DNA of 64,000 bases. Origin: Ravibacter sp037191015. GTDB lineage: Bacteria > Bacteroidota > Bacteroidia > Cytophagales > Spirosomataceae. Location: contig JBBCKD010000012.1 of NCBI GenBank assembly GCA_037191015.1, positions 30,843 to 94,842 of the forward strand, in the 5' to 3' direction. The stretch's first letter is position 1, and every line of letters begins with the position of its first letter. The notes beneath the pieces are model-generated. The model was not told the DNA's origin. It saw nothing but the letters and a program-made list of their open reading frames with translations, and searched no databases. Shown here one piece after another: positions 43,999-52,652 of this stretch. The position numbers and the translations under genes are program-made.

Positions 43999-45168
43999 TC
44001 ATTTCAATTGACGCACCGCCGGGTTTGCCCAGACCGGGCCGGGCCATGCGTAGCTGCCCGGCTTAAGCGTAAGGTACATGTCCTTTTGCTCTTCGATTTT
44101 CATCCTGACAGTCCCCGGGCCCAATTCATCGACGGGATAAAACCTCGTGTAGCCGAGCCTTCGGGCAACGGAAAAAGAGGTAGCCCCGCCTTCGATCATC
44201 AATTCGTCGACGGATGTCGCCTGCAGCACCTTTTCTACCGTTTCGGCGATCGCTTCCCTGATTTTTAGCGAAAGGTTTTCATCGTCGCCGCAATCCAGGT
44301 TTCCGACAGCCATGACAACCCTTTCTCCTTTTGCCAGCGCCGCTGCTATTTCCCCCGCCCACTTACTGATAAGCCAGCCGGTCTCGTCTTTCACACAAAA
44401 AAGCCTTTCAGGCATATAGATCACTGCCCGGCCCTGCTCCCTTGCTTCCCTGACCAGGGAGCGGCTTGGCGTAAAGGCGCTTCCGCATACATACAATACA
44501 TTCTTACCAAGCGCTACCTGTTTACCGGTCTCCGCCGGGGCTCCTTTCAGGCTTTTCAGGATCGCGCTGAAAAAGCCGGAGCCCCCCGCCGGGATCGTAC
44601 CGCCGTCGATCCTGGCAGCCCAGCGTTCAAGATCTTCGCTGCAGGATGCGTTACCGACGATCAGCTCCTTATCCGGGAACCCGTTGCCTGCGGAGATAAT
44701 GCCTGCACGTCCTTTCGCACTTTCCCCCAGGAGATCTGTCACCAGGGAAGAAAGGTTCCCTCTCCCGTCGTTAAATTCGATTTCACCAAGCGGAACTCCG
44801 TCGTAGTAATACACGCCCTCCCTGATCGTTCTTTTCAGATCGGGATTGGCCGGAACGACCAGGGCACGCGATTTCCCAGAGGCATCGAGCTGTGCCAGGA
44901 GCTCGGCGGCCACATTTCCTCTCAGGAGAGAATCCACTTTTTTAAAAATAAAACCGGGATTAAGTGCCAGCAGGTCCGGCATAATCCGCCTGACCAGCTC
45001 TGCCGCCTGCTCCGGGTCCAGTGACCGGGTATCGGTGGCTATGACCAGGATATCGGCGTCGGCGGCTTTGTCGACTTTCGTATCGATCACCACCCTGAAG
45101 CCGTGACGCAGCCCTACTCCCCCGATCTCGGCAGCACCCGTAAAATCATCTGCGATTACTGCTATCAT
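43999..45168 (-). CDS. DUF1537 four-carbon acid sugar kinase (DtnK/OtnK type)
   Basis: This cytoplasmic kinase belongs to the DUF1537 family, which phosphorylates four-carbon acid sugars such as threonate or erythronate at O-4. The N-terminal domain begins IAVIADDFTGAAEIGGVGLRHG and contains SLLRGNVAAELLAQL; the C-terminal nucleotide-binding domain has LYVCGSAFTPSRSLVREA, MAVGNLD and MIEGGATSFSVARRLGY, ending with KPGSYAWPG. Length 389 is a little short for the family (about 420). Its start overlaps the PdxA2 stop by 4 bp. DUF1537 plus PdxA2 is the known D-threonate-type pair that yields dihydroxyacetone phosphate and CO2. Confidence 0.92.
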   Translation of the reverse strand: MIAVIADDFTGAAEIGGVGLRHGFRVVIDTKVDKAADADILVIATDTRSLDPEQAAELVRRIMPDLLALNPGFIFKKVDSLLRGNVAAELLAQLDASGKSRALVVPANPDLKRTIREGVYYYDGVPLGEIEFNDGRGNLSSLVTDLLGESAKGRAGIISAGNGFPDKELIVGNASCSEDLERWAARIDGGTIPAGGSGFFSAILKSLKGAPAETGKQVALGKNVLYVCGSAFTPSRSLVREAREQGRAVIYMPERLFCVKDETGWLISKWAGEIAAALAKGERVVMAVGNLDCGDDENLSLKIREAIAETVEKVLQATSVDELMIEGGATSFSVARRLGYTRFYPVDELGPGTVRMKIEEQKDMYLTLKPGSYAWPGPVWANPAVRQLK

Positions 45169-46217
45169 AAATGCCGGTTAACATCAGTTCTGTTCTCAAA
45201 AAGCCTGACCGCGTAGTCTATGGCCAGGAGCATGGCGTCGGCGCTTGCAATACCCTTACCGGCAATCTCCATCGCCGTGCCGTGATCTACCGACGTCCGG
45301 ATAATCGGGAGCCCGAGCGTAACATTTACACCCTTCACGCTTTTCATCTTCCCGGTTTTGTTGTCCCACGTAAACCCGACCATTTTAAATGGGATATGCC
45401 CCTGGTCGTGGTACATGGCGACGCATCCGTCGAAGCTTCCCCCCTTTGCTTTCGGGAAAAGCGTATCGGCCGGAACAGGACCTGTAACCTGGTAGCCCCG
45501 GCTGACGGCCTCCTCGATGGCCGGTATAATTTCGGTCTTTTCCTCCCAGCCGAATAACCCGCCGTCGCCGGCATGGGGGTTGAGCCCCGCTACCGCGATC
45601 CTCGGGCCGGCGATACCCAGCTGGACGCAGGCCTGGTGCATCAGCTCGATCGTCTCGAGGATACGTTCTTTTTTCACAAGATCGCAGGCTTCCCTGAGCG
45701 ACACGTGCGTAGACACATGAATAACCCTCAGGTCGTCCTCAACGAGCAGCATTGCATATTTTTTCGTACCTGTATAATGCGCATATATCTCGGTATGCCC
45801 CGAAAACAAATGCCCGGCCATATGCAGCGCCTCCTTATTGACAGGTCCTGTAACAGTACCGTCGATCTCACCCGCCATGGCCAGCCTGATCGTTTCAACG
45901 ACTACCCGGAAGGCCACATCGCCTGCCATTGCCGACATTTCCCCTTTCTGCAGCTTTTTGATATCCACATTTGCGAGGTCATATACGTCGATCTGTCCCG
46001 GCAGGAAAACGGCCTGGCCGACAGACTTCACTGCCCTTACGCCAAGGTCCAATCCACAGAAACGTACGGCATCTGCTATGACCCCGGCATCACCTACGAT
46101 AAGGGGTCTGCAGGAACTGTATATGGTCGCATCGGAAAATGCCTTTACGGCTACTTCCGGCCCTATGCCGGCCGGGTCGCCCATGGTAATCCCCAGGATT
46201 GGTCTGCTGTCCGTCAT
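45165..46217 (-). CDS. pdxA2: 4-hydroxythreonine-4-phosphate dehydrogenase family, PdxA2 type
   Basis: This is an NAD-dependent PdxA-family dehydrogenase of 350 residues. Family motifs: MGDPAGIGPEVAVKAF, GHTEIYAHYTGTKKYAMLLV, IHVSTHVSLREACDLV, GLNPHAGDGGLFGWEE, and MYHDQGHIPFKMVGF, giving the metal-binding His residues and the catalytic Asp/Lys. Because it is coupled to a DUF1537 kinase within a catabolic operon, the PdxA2 role (oxidative decarboxylation of a 4-phospho-threonate-like acid to dihydroxyacetone phosphate) is more likely than vitamin B6 synthesis. It overlaps the kinase gene by 4 bp and follows the DapA-like gene by 22 bp. Confidence 0.93.
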   Translation of the reverse strand: MTDSRPILGITMGDPAGIGPEVAVKAFSDATIYSSCRPLIVGDAGVIADAVRFCGLDLGVRAVKSVGQAVFLPGQIDVYDLANVDIKKLQKGEMSAMAGDVAFRVVVETIRLAMAGEIDGTVTGPVNKEALHMAGHLFSGHTEIYAHYTGTKKYAMLLVEDDLRVIHVSTHVSLREACDLVKKERILETIELMHQACVQLGIAGPRIAVAGLNPHAGDGGLFGWEEKTEIIPAIEEAVSRGYQVTGPVPADTLFPKAKGGSFDGCVAMYHDQGHIPFKMVGFTWDNKTGKMKSVKGVNVTLGLPIIRTSVDHGTAMEIAGKGIASADAMLLAIDYAVRLFENRTDVNRHL

Positions 46218-46239
46218 ATTTTACTGATTCTTAAAGTCG

Positions 46240-47169
46240 TTAGTTCTCCGGGATACTATTGATCCGGTCCAGGTCGGGGAATTGCTCCGTTAATGCTCCC
46301 CCTATCGTCCCTTCTTCCTTCTCTGCCAGCCTGCACATAGGCGGCAGCACCTCCGGCTTGCACAGCCCGTAGGCGCTCATCATTGCTTTCAATACCGGCA
46401 AAGCATAGCTCAGCGACCTTCCTTTCTGATACATTTCCGAAAGCCTCTCCGCCTTATGCACTGCCGCTTCTTTTGTCTCCGTTTCCGCCGTCTCCCCGCA
46501 TATCGTCGTATAGAGCCCGGGGGCAAGATTACCGGTACCCGGCACTACGCCGTCGGCGCCGAGCTGCATAGCGTATAGGGATTGTGCTGCCCAGCCCGTC
46601 AGGAAGGAAAAGTCAGGCCGGTCTTTCCAAAGCGTTATCGAATCCTCCAGGCGCCCGATACTGCGCTCCGAATCTTTAAATCCGACGATATTGGGGTGCA
46701 TGCTCAGCCGGTCCGCTACTTCGGTCGGAACGGACAAATGCGTGGTGGACGGGATATTGTAAATGATGAGCGGAGCGGGCAGGCGATCGGCCAGCAACGT
46801 AAAGTGGCGAAGCATCTGTTCGTCGTCGGCAGGATAGTAGCTGGCCATAGTCGAAACGAATACATCGGCTCCCAGGTCGCGGTAATGATGCGCGTCTTCG
46901 ATGGAATCCATGACGGAATTCCCGGAGATCCCGGCGTATACCAGGCTCTTACCTCCGGCAGCCTGTACCGCCGCCCGTACCAGCCTGAGCTTTTCCGATC
47001 GTGATACGGAAGCCGACTCGCCGGTCGTTCCCAGCACGAAAGGAGCCGCCCCGTAGCCGACCAGGTACCGGACCAGCCTGTCTACCGATGCAGTATCGAC
47101 CGTCAGATCTGCATGGACGGGTGTAATCAAAGGTACTACCACGCCACTTATTTTTTTCTTCATTTTCAT
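46240..47169 (-). CDS. DapA-family (dihydrodipicolinate synthase-like) aldolase
   Basis: This is a class I aldolase of the DapA/NanA superfamily with a (beta/alpha)8 barrel. It has GTTGESASVSRSEKLRLV (substrate carboxyl-binding), the catalytic Tyr in IIYNIPSTTHLSVP, and the Schiff-base Lys in IVGFKDSERSI. A real DapA is unlikely since it sits in a catabolic operon; members with this context cleave or dehydrate 2-keto-3-deoxy acid sugars. It begins 3 bp after the iron alcohol dehydrogenase gene. Two adjacent ATG codons (residues 1 and 3) are possible starts. Confidence 0.92.
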   Translation of the reverse strand: MKMKKKISGVVVPLITPVHADLTVDTASVDRLVRYLVGYGAAPFVLGTTGESASVSRSEKLRLVRAAVQAAGGKSLVYAGISGNSVMDSIEDAHHYRDLGADVFVSTMASYYPADDEQMLRHFTLLADRLPAPLIIYNIPSTTHLSVPTEVADRLSMHPNIVGFKDSERSIGRLEDSITLWKDRPDFSFLTGWAAQSLYAMQLGADGVVPGTGNLAPGLYTTICGETAETETKEAAVHKAERLSEMYQKGRSLSYALPVLKAMMSAYGLCKPEVLPPMCRLAEKEEGTIGGALTEQFPDLDRINSIPEN

Positions 47170-47172
47170 ACG

Positions 47173-48324
47173 TTATATCTCTCCGAACGCGCTTGTATAG
47201 ATTTTTTCGGCATCGTCCCGGTTAATGTTCCTGGGGTTATTTTTCAGCAGGCGCTGCACCTGCATGGCCTGATCGGCAAGCTTTCCGGCTGCTTCGCGGG
47301 GAACGTTTACTTTTGCGAGGCTACCGGGCAGACCGCAGCTTTCGATCAGGCTGCTCACAAGTGCTACCCCCGACCTCGCCACACTTACGGCAGAACCGGT
47401 TTCGCGGCTTCCCAGCGCCAGGGCTACGGCCGCATACCGCTCAGGAACTTCCGCCAGGTTGTACTCCATCACATAAGGCAGCAGGAGGGCGACCGAAAGT
47501 CCGTGCGGCAGATGAAATTCCCTGCTGAGCGGGTATGCCAGCGCGTGCACACCGGCGGTATTGACCGGCCCGAGGCACATCCCCCCGTACATGCTGCCCA
47601 GCGCAACCGCGGACCTCGCTTCTTCATCTGTCCCGTCCACGCAGGCGCGGTGCAGGAATTTCCCGATCAGCCTTATTCCTTCGAGGGCTACCAGGTCTGT
47701 TACCGGGTGCGCATATTTATTGGTATATGCCTCCAGGCAGTGCGCCAGGGCATCAATTCCCGTAGCAGCCGTCACGGCAGGAGGCACGTCTTTTGTCAGC
47801 CCGGGATCAACATAAGCGGCGTCGGGTACGAGCTCCGGGCTGATAACGCCTACCTTATTGCCCTCGTTGTTCGCGAAAATAGCATTCGGAGAAACTTCGC
47901 TGCCTGTACCGGCCGTTGTGGGCAGACAAGCGAGGTAGGTAGCCCTCTTTTTACGGAACCCGTTTTCAAGGATATCGTCCAGTGTCTGCTCGCTGCGCAG
48001 TTGAACGGCTACGAGCTTTGCGGTATCCATGACGCTTCCTCCCCCGATCCCGGCCACACTGTCGGCATCAAAAGCAATAGCTTCTCCGACCAGCTTTTCG
48101 AAATCGCCGAAAGTCGGTTCTTCGAGGATGCCCGTATTGATGCAAACCTCTACCCCTGCGGCAGTGAGAGGCCGCAAAGCATCCTCTACCCGGGCCCTCA
48201 CCGGAGGAATAGTGACCACGTAAAGTCTTTTGTAAGACAACCTGAGATAATCGTCCACGAATTGTCCGAGGCTATCGTCTCCGAATACTACTTTTTTGGG
48301 GTGTATGATCTGTATCCTGTTCAT
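47173..48324 (-). CDS. Iron-containing alcohol dehydrogenase
   Basis: This is a group III (Fe-dependent) alcohol dehydrogenase of 383 residues. It has the nucleotide-binding GIGGGSVMDTAKL (about residues 92-104), LPTTAGTGSEVSPNAIF, the metal-binding DALAHCLEAYTNKYAHPVTD and HALAYPLSREFHLPHGLSVALLLPYVMEYN, with the conserved Asp and His ligands intact. Such enzymes reduce or oxidise short aldehydes, lactaldehyde or hydroxyacids. It is the first gene of the left operon, 44 bp downstream of a perfect LacI-type operator, and is divergent in regulation from lacI. Confidence 0.93.
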   Translation of the reverse strand: MNRIQIIHPKKVVFGDDSLGQFVDDYLRLSYKRLYVVTIPPVRARVEDALRPLTAAGVEVCINTGILEEPTFGDFEKLVGEAIAFDADSVAGIGGGSVMDTAKLVAVQLRSEQTLDDILENGFRKKRATYLACLPTTAGTGSEVSPNAIFANNEGNKVGVISPELVPDAAYVDPGLTKDVPPAVTAATGIDALAHCLEAYTNKYAHPVTDLVALEGIRLIGKFLHRACVDGTDEEARSAVALGSMYGGMCLGPVNTAGVHALAYPLSREFHLPHGLSVALLLPYVMEYNLAEVPERYAAVALALGSRETGSAVSVARSGVALVSSLIESCGLPGSLAKVNVPREAAGKLADQAMQVQRLLKNNPRNINRDDAEKIYTSAFGEI

Positions 48325-48367
48325 TCTTTACTCTTTCTGCCGGGAATCAAAAGTCGCAATACTTTAT

Positions 48368-48381
48368 TGTAAACGTTTACA
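48368..48381. promoter_or_regulatory. LacI-type operator 1 (left operon)
   Basis: TGTAAACGTTTACA is a perfect 14-bp palindrome with the central CG pair typical of LacI-family sites. It lies 44 bases upstream of the iron alcohol dehydrogenase start and just after the lacI stop in the minus direction. A second inverted repeat, GTTAAA/TTTAAC (48388-48402), lies next to it and may belong to the promoter. Confidence 0.85.
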
Positions 48382-48414
48382 TTTAATGTTAAAAAATTTA
48401 ACGTTGTTATATCA

Positions 48415-49467
48415 TCAATTCTCCTTATGCACTTCATACCCTCCTCTAAGCTTATACCCGCATGAACTCCGGACAATAAGCTCGGTTTTCAGGACGATGC
48501 TCACGAAAGGTCTTGCGGGATCGGCGATCCGCTGGTGCAGGAGCTCGATCGCGATCCTCCCGATCTCGAAGCCCGATTGGCGCACGGCCGTAAGGGGGGG
48601 ATTAAGGGACATCGACCAGTCCATATCGTCAAAACCAACTATTGCCACCTGCTCCGGGATCTTAAGTCCCCGGCTGTGAATGGTCTCCAGCGCACCCAGC
48701 GTCAGCAGGTTGTTCGAGGTAAACAAAGCCGTCGGCGGGTCGGGCAGGCCGAGCAAATGCATCGCCAGGTCGACACCGCTCTGATAATCCGAATCCCGGC
48801 CCACAATAATATCCCGGTCGATGGTGAGCCCGTACCTGGCATAGGCCGCCTCGTAGCCGGCCACCCGCTCGATAGTAGTGGGGATCTGCCTGTTGCCGGT
48901 GATATGCCCGATGCGCGTATGCCCTGCTTTGATCAAGTGCTCCACCGCGTCGAATGCTCCCTGGAAGTTATCGACCTTGACCACGTCCAGGTCCACGCCG
49001 GGCAAACCCCTGTCGATGCACACGACCGCATACCCTTCCTCCGAGAGTTCTTTCACGTATTCGTTCATCCCGGGGAACGGCGCCACTATAAAGGCATCCA
49101 CCGATTCGGATTTCAGCGTTTCTATGTAAAACTTCTGCCGCTCCTCATCCTGTGAAAAGTTGCCGATAATGACCGCGAAATTCCTGGCATAGGCATATTG
49201 CTCGATCCCCCTGATAATATCTACATAAAACGGGTTCCGGATATCCGGGATCAGCAACCCGATGAGCTTGCCTGCCCCGCTTGTGGTACGAAGGCGCTGC
49301 GCCACGCGATTGGGCCTGTAGCCGAGCTGCCTGATCACCTTCTGCACGCGCAGCTCGGTTTCTCCTTTTACGACTGTCTTCGAATTGATCACCCTCGAAA
49401 CCGTCGCAATGGATACGCCGGCCTTGTCCGCCACCTCTTTAAGACTAACACTTTTCTGAACAGCCAT
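48415..49467 (-). CDS. LacI-family transcriptional regulator
   Basis: This 350-residue repressor has an N-terminal HTH (about residues 6-32, SLKEVADKAGVSIATVSRVINS), a hinge helix (GYRPNRVAQRLR) and a periplasmic-binding-protein-like effector domain (LIGLLIPDIRNPFYVDIIRGIEQYAYAR, AVIGFDDMDWSMSLNPPLTAVRQ). Near-identical operators lie before the left operon, before lacI itself and before the right operon, so it should control both operons and itself, with an acid sugar or its breakdown product as inducer. It is about 90 bp upstream of the dehydrogenase gene on the same strand. Confidence 0.95.
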   Translation of the reverse strand: MAVQKSVSLKEVADKAGVSIATVSRVINSKTVVKGETELRVQKVIRQLGYRPNRVAQRLRTTSGAGKLIGLLIPDIRNPFYVDIIRGIEQYAYARNFAVIIGNFSQDEERQKFYIETLKSESVDAFIVAPFPGMNEYVKELSEEGYAVVCIDRGLPGVDLDVVKVDNFQGAFDAVEHLIKAGHTRIGHITGNRQIPTTIERVAGYEAAYARYGLTIDRDIIVGRDSDYQSGVDLAMHLLGLPDPPTALFTSNNLLTLGALETIHSRGLKIPEQVAIVGFDDMDWSMSLNPPLTAVRQSGFEIGRIAIELLHQRIADPARPFVSIVLKTELIVRSSCGYKLRGGYEVHKEN

Positions 49468-49475
49468 AGAAAAAA

Positions 49476-49489
49476 TGTAAACGTTTGCA
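49476..49489. promoter_or_regulatory. LacI-type operator 2 (lacI autoregulation)
   Basis: TGTAAACGTTTGCA matches operator 1 at 13 of 14 positions and lies 9 bases upstream of the lacI start codon, where binding would block lacI expression. Confidence 0.75.
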
Positions 49490-49625
49490 GCGAAATTAGC
49501 GGATAATTATGAATAAAAAAACAGTTGGTTCTGAAAATTGAAGAAAACAGCTATTTAAAGCTACAAATACTATTCTACTAGTAACCGCTACATATAAAAT
49601 TTCTCAGGAAAAATTTTGACTATAT

Positions 49626-49639
49626 TGAAAACGTTTACA
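49626..49639. promoter_or_regulatory. LacI-type operator 3 (right operon)
   Basis: TGAAAACGTTTACA matches operator 1 at 13 of 14 positions and lies 74 bases upstream of the symporter start, where it could repress the right operon. Confidence 0.75.
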
Positions 49640-49713
49640 TTTTTACATCGATTTTATTATCATAACAGAACAAATCAGCCTCTTTTCAATCGCCTTTAGC
49701 CTGTTACCGCCCT

Positions 49714-51264
49714 ATGAACCTGCCGCTGCATGTACTGGATTACCTGATTATCCTTTTTTTCCTTGCCGGAAGCCTCGGGATGGGTCTTTTTTTTGCCAAA
49801 TCGCAAAAGACAACACAGAATTATTTTCTCGCAAAAGGCAAGATACCCGCCTGGGCATTGGGGATCTCGCTGCTGGCCACGCTCATCAGCAGCGTTACTT
49901 TCCTGGCATATCCCGGAACCGGCTATTCGTCCAACTGGATATTGCTTGTCCAGGGGCTCATGGTGCCGTTCGTGCTCCTTACGGCCATCTGGTTCATTGT
50001 ACCGCTGTTCAGGAAGGTTATCCACCTCAGCACCTACGAGTACTTCGAACGAAGGTTCAGCCCTTTTGCGCGGTATTACGCTTCGGTCGCCTTTGTCCTG
50101 CGGCAGTTTTCCGGCATGGGGACCGTCCTCTTCCTGCTGGCCCTCTCCCTCGAAAAAATGACGCATATCCATACGGTCGCGATCATCCTCATAGTAGGCT
50201 TTGTCATCATCGCCATCAATCTCCTCGGGGGTATAGAGGCGGTCATATGGCTCGACGTTTTCCAGGGATTTATGCTTTTCCTGAGCGGGATCATCTGCCT
50301 CGGGGTACTCCTGTTTTCGGTAAATGGCGGACCGGCCGAAGTCTGGCGGGTGGCGTCGGAAAACGGCCGTACCGGCTTCGGGCCTTATGAATGGAACCTC
50401 ACGAAGCTGACTTTCCTGGTCATGGCCATTAACGGGATCTTCTATGCTATCCAGAAATATGCTACCGATCAGACGGTCGTGCAACGCTATCTCACCGCAA
50501 AGACAGACGGCGCCGCGATCAAGGCCTCTCTCCTGGGTATCCTCCTGACTGTGCCTGTCTGGTCTATCTTTATGTTTATCGGTACGGCCCTGTTCGTATT
50601 TTACCAGCAGAACCCGCTGCCCCCCGATACCCGTGCCGACGCGGTATTTCCCTATTTCATCATGACCCAGCTGCCGACGGGGGTTGTAGGACTGATACTT
50701 TCGGCCATGATCTCTGCAGCTATCTGTAGCCTGAGCGCAGATCTCAACTCGCTGGCCGCCGTCGGGGTCGAAGACTATTATAAAAAGCTGTACCCGGGAC
50801 GGACGGACAAGCAAACCCTGCTTGCATCGAAGCTCATCGTCGTGTTGTCCGGCCTGGTTTCCATCGGTATCGCCATCCTTTATATTAACGCAGGCGACGA
50901 GGGAGTCCTGGGCATTGTCTTTACCTTATATGCCATTTTTTCGGGTGGAATTGTCGGCATCTTCCTGCTGGGACTGTTCAGCGAAAGGGCCAACTACCAG
51001 GGCGTCAACATCGCCATCGTGGTCTGTGTCATTTTTACGGCATACGCATTCCTGACTTCGACGCCTATAGGCACAGGCGAGCACAAAAAACTTCTTCTCG
51101 ACCTGGGACCATGGAATTTCACGCATCACAAGCTCATGCTGGGCGTCTACAGCCATCTTATCGTGATCGGAACAGGCTATCTTGCCAGCCTGTTTTATCC
51201 CCGGCAGGTGCTTGACGGCAGCCTGCTGTACCGGGGCCGCCGGAAGAGCGGTGAAAAGAGTTAA
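49714..51264 (+). CDS. Sodium:solute symporter (SSS family)
   Basis: This is a Na+-coupled inner-membrane importer of 516 residues with about 13 predicted membrane segments. Conserved segments are the N-terminal LDYLIILFFLAGSLGMGLFF, GISLLATLISSVTFLAYPGTGYSSNW (Na+-site region), FYAIQKYATDQTVVQRYLTAKT and AAICSLSADLNSLAAVGVEDYYKKL. Relatives carry sugars, sialic acids or carboxylates. It opens the right operon behind LacI operator 3, so it is probably the main importer of the inducing substrate. Confidence 0.93.
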   Translation: MNLPLHVLDYLIILFFLAGSLGMGLFFAKSQKTTQNYFLAKGKIPAWALGISLLATLISSVTFLAYPGTGYSSNWILLVQGLMVPFVLLTAIWFIVPLFRKVIHLSTYEYFERRFSPFARYYASVAFVLRQFSGMGTVLFLLALSLEKMTHIHTVAIILIVGFVIIAINLLGGIEAVIWLDVFQGFMLFLSGIICLGVLLFSVNGGPAEVWRVASENGRTGFGPYEWNLTKLTFLVMAINGIFYAIQKYATDQTVVQRYLTAKTDGAAIKASLLGILLTVPVWSIFMFIGTALFVFYQQNPLPPDTRADAVFPYFIMTQLPTGVVGLILSAMISAAICSLSADLNSLAAVGVEDYYKKLYPGRTDKQTLLASKLIVVLSGLVSIGIAILYINAGDEGVLGIVFTLYAIFSGGIVGIFLLGLFSERANYQGVNIAIVVCVIFTAYAFLTSTPIGTGEHKKLLLDLGPWNFTHHKLMLGVYSHLIVIGTGYLASLFYPRQVLDGSLLYRGRRKSGEKS

Positions 51265-51343
51265 GTCGCAGGTAATACTGTAAATATTCCGGGGAGATGA
51301 CTATTTTGCAATAATTTCCTGACCTGCATCTTAAATCATACCC

Positions 51344-52606
51344 ATGCCTTTACCCCTTCCTGCTGCCCGCACACCTAATTCAGGGGTCTATCCCTGGATC
51401 GTAGTGGCCCTGCTTTGCGTTGTCGGCTGTCTTAACTACCTCGACCGGATGATGATCACCACCATGCGGTCTTCAATTGTAGAGGCAATCCCGATGACCG
51501 ACGCCCAGTTCGGGCTGCTTACTTCCGTATTCCTTTGGGTTTACGGGCTGCTGAGCCCGGTAGCCGGCTTCCTGGCCGACAAATTCAACCGGAGCAAAGT
51601 GATACTCATCAGTCTTTTCGTATGGTCGGCGGTGACGTGGCTGACGTCGTACGCCACTTCGTTTGAACAGCTACTCGTCACGCGGGCACTGATGGGTATC
51701 AGCGAGGCCTGCTACATACCGGCTGCCATGGCACTTATCATGGACTACCACCGCGGGGGTACCCGATCGCTTGCCAACAGCATTCATATGGCCGGAATTA
51801 TGGTAGGGCAAAGCCTGGGTTTTATAGGCGGCTGGCTGGCCGAAAACCACGGTTGGAGCCATGCTTTCGTTATATTCGGGGCAATAGGTGTGGGCTATTC
51901 GTTCCTGCTGCTGATCACTCTGAAAGATCCTGCTCCCGGTCATGAAGAAAGGGCCGTACCCGCGGCAGACAAGGGTGTCGGCTTTACCGACGGGATCAGG
52001 GGCCTGATGCGCAACCGGTATTTCTTACTCGCTGTCACCGGCTGGAGCCTGCTGGGAATTGTCGGCTGGATCATCGTCGGCTGGCTTCCAACCTACTTCA
52101 AAGAACATTTCAATCTTTCCCAAACCATGGCCGGCGTATATGCTACCGGCTATTTTTACGCCGCTTCCCTGGCGGGTGTCCTCACAGGAGGCGTGCTCGC
52201 CGACAGGTGGAGCAGGATAAATCCCAGGGGGCGCATCCTTCTTCCCGTGGTGGGGCTGTGCATAGCGGCGCCTGCCGTCTTTATGGCAAGCTCGGCAACG
52301 ATACTGCCGGTAGCCGTCGGCTGTTTTATGGCCTTCGCTTTTACCCGTATCTTCACAGACGGCAACATGATGCCCATCCTGTGCCTCATTGCCGACCCGC
52401 GGTACCGCGCCACAGGCTACGGGGTACTGAATCTTTTCAGCTGCATCATCGGCGGGATCGGCCTGTATGCAGGAGGCGCATTGCGGGATGCCCAGATCAA
52501 TTTAAGCCTCATGTTTAAATTCGGGGCGGTCCTGCTGCTCCTGAGTGCGGCATCCTTTTATTTCATCAGGCCTGTGTACCGGGAAGAAGAAAAGTCGCCA
52601 CGGTAA
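51344..52606 (+). CDS. MFS transporter, anion:cation symporter (ACS)-like
   Basis: This is a 420-residue major facilitator with 12 predicted membrane segments. The first helix ends CLNYLDRMMITT, close to the ACS/hexuronate-galactonate group, and the loop 2-3 motif is GFLADKFNRSKVIL. GISEACYIPAAMALIMDYH and GSLGFIGGWLA-like segments also fit. It lies 79 bp after the symporter gene. Having two unrelated importers in one operon suggests two related substrates or a substrate and its breakdown product. Confidence 0.92.
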   Translation: MPLPLPAARTPNSGVYPWIVVALLCVVGCLNYLDRMMITTMRSSIVEAIPMTDAQFGLLTSVFLWVYGLLSPVAGFLADKFNRSKVILISLFVWSAVTWLTSYATSFEQLLVTRALMGISEACYIPAAMALIMDYHRGGTRSLANSIHMAGIMVGQSLGFIGGWLAENHGWSHAFVIFGAIGVGYSFLLLITLKDPAPGHEERAVPAADKGVGFTDGIRGLMRNRYFLLAVTGWSLLGIVGWIIVGWLPTYFKEHFNLSQTMAGVYATGYFYAASLAGVLTGGVLADRWSRINPRGRILLPVVGLCIAAPAVFMASSATILPVAVGCFMAFAFTRIFTDGNMMPILCLIADPRYRATGYGVLNLFSCIIGGIGLYAGGALRDAQINLSLMFKFGAVLLLLSAASFYFIRPVYREEEKSPR

Positions 52607-52652
52607 ATTTTTCTACATACAGTTATCACCTTAAATTGTTATCATATTGAAA

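Noticed and set aside
45165..46217. Vitamin B6 biosynthetic pdxA
   Set aside because: The overlap with a DUF1537 kinase gene and the absence of other pyridoxal genes nearby point to the PdxA2 catabolic role.
46240..47169. Lysine-biosynthetic dapA
   Set aside because: The gene is embedded in a LacI-controlled catabolic operon with PdxA2 and a DUF1537 kinase, so a catabolic DapA-superfamily aldolase is more likely.
47113..48372. A plus-strand frame of 419 codons, longer than the gene opposite
   Set aside because: It is antisense to the iron alcohol dehydrogenase, whose motifs are complete. Its own translation is rich in Arg, His and Cys without any domain, as expected for a shadow in GC-rich DNA.
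49696..50814. A minus-strand frame of 372 codons opposite the symporter
   Set aside because: The translation is hydrophilic and low in complexity (many Asp, Glu, Arg, Gln), the mirror of hydrophobic codons in the real membrane protein on the plus strand.
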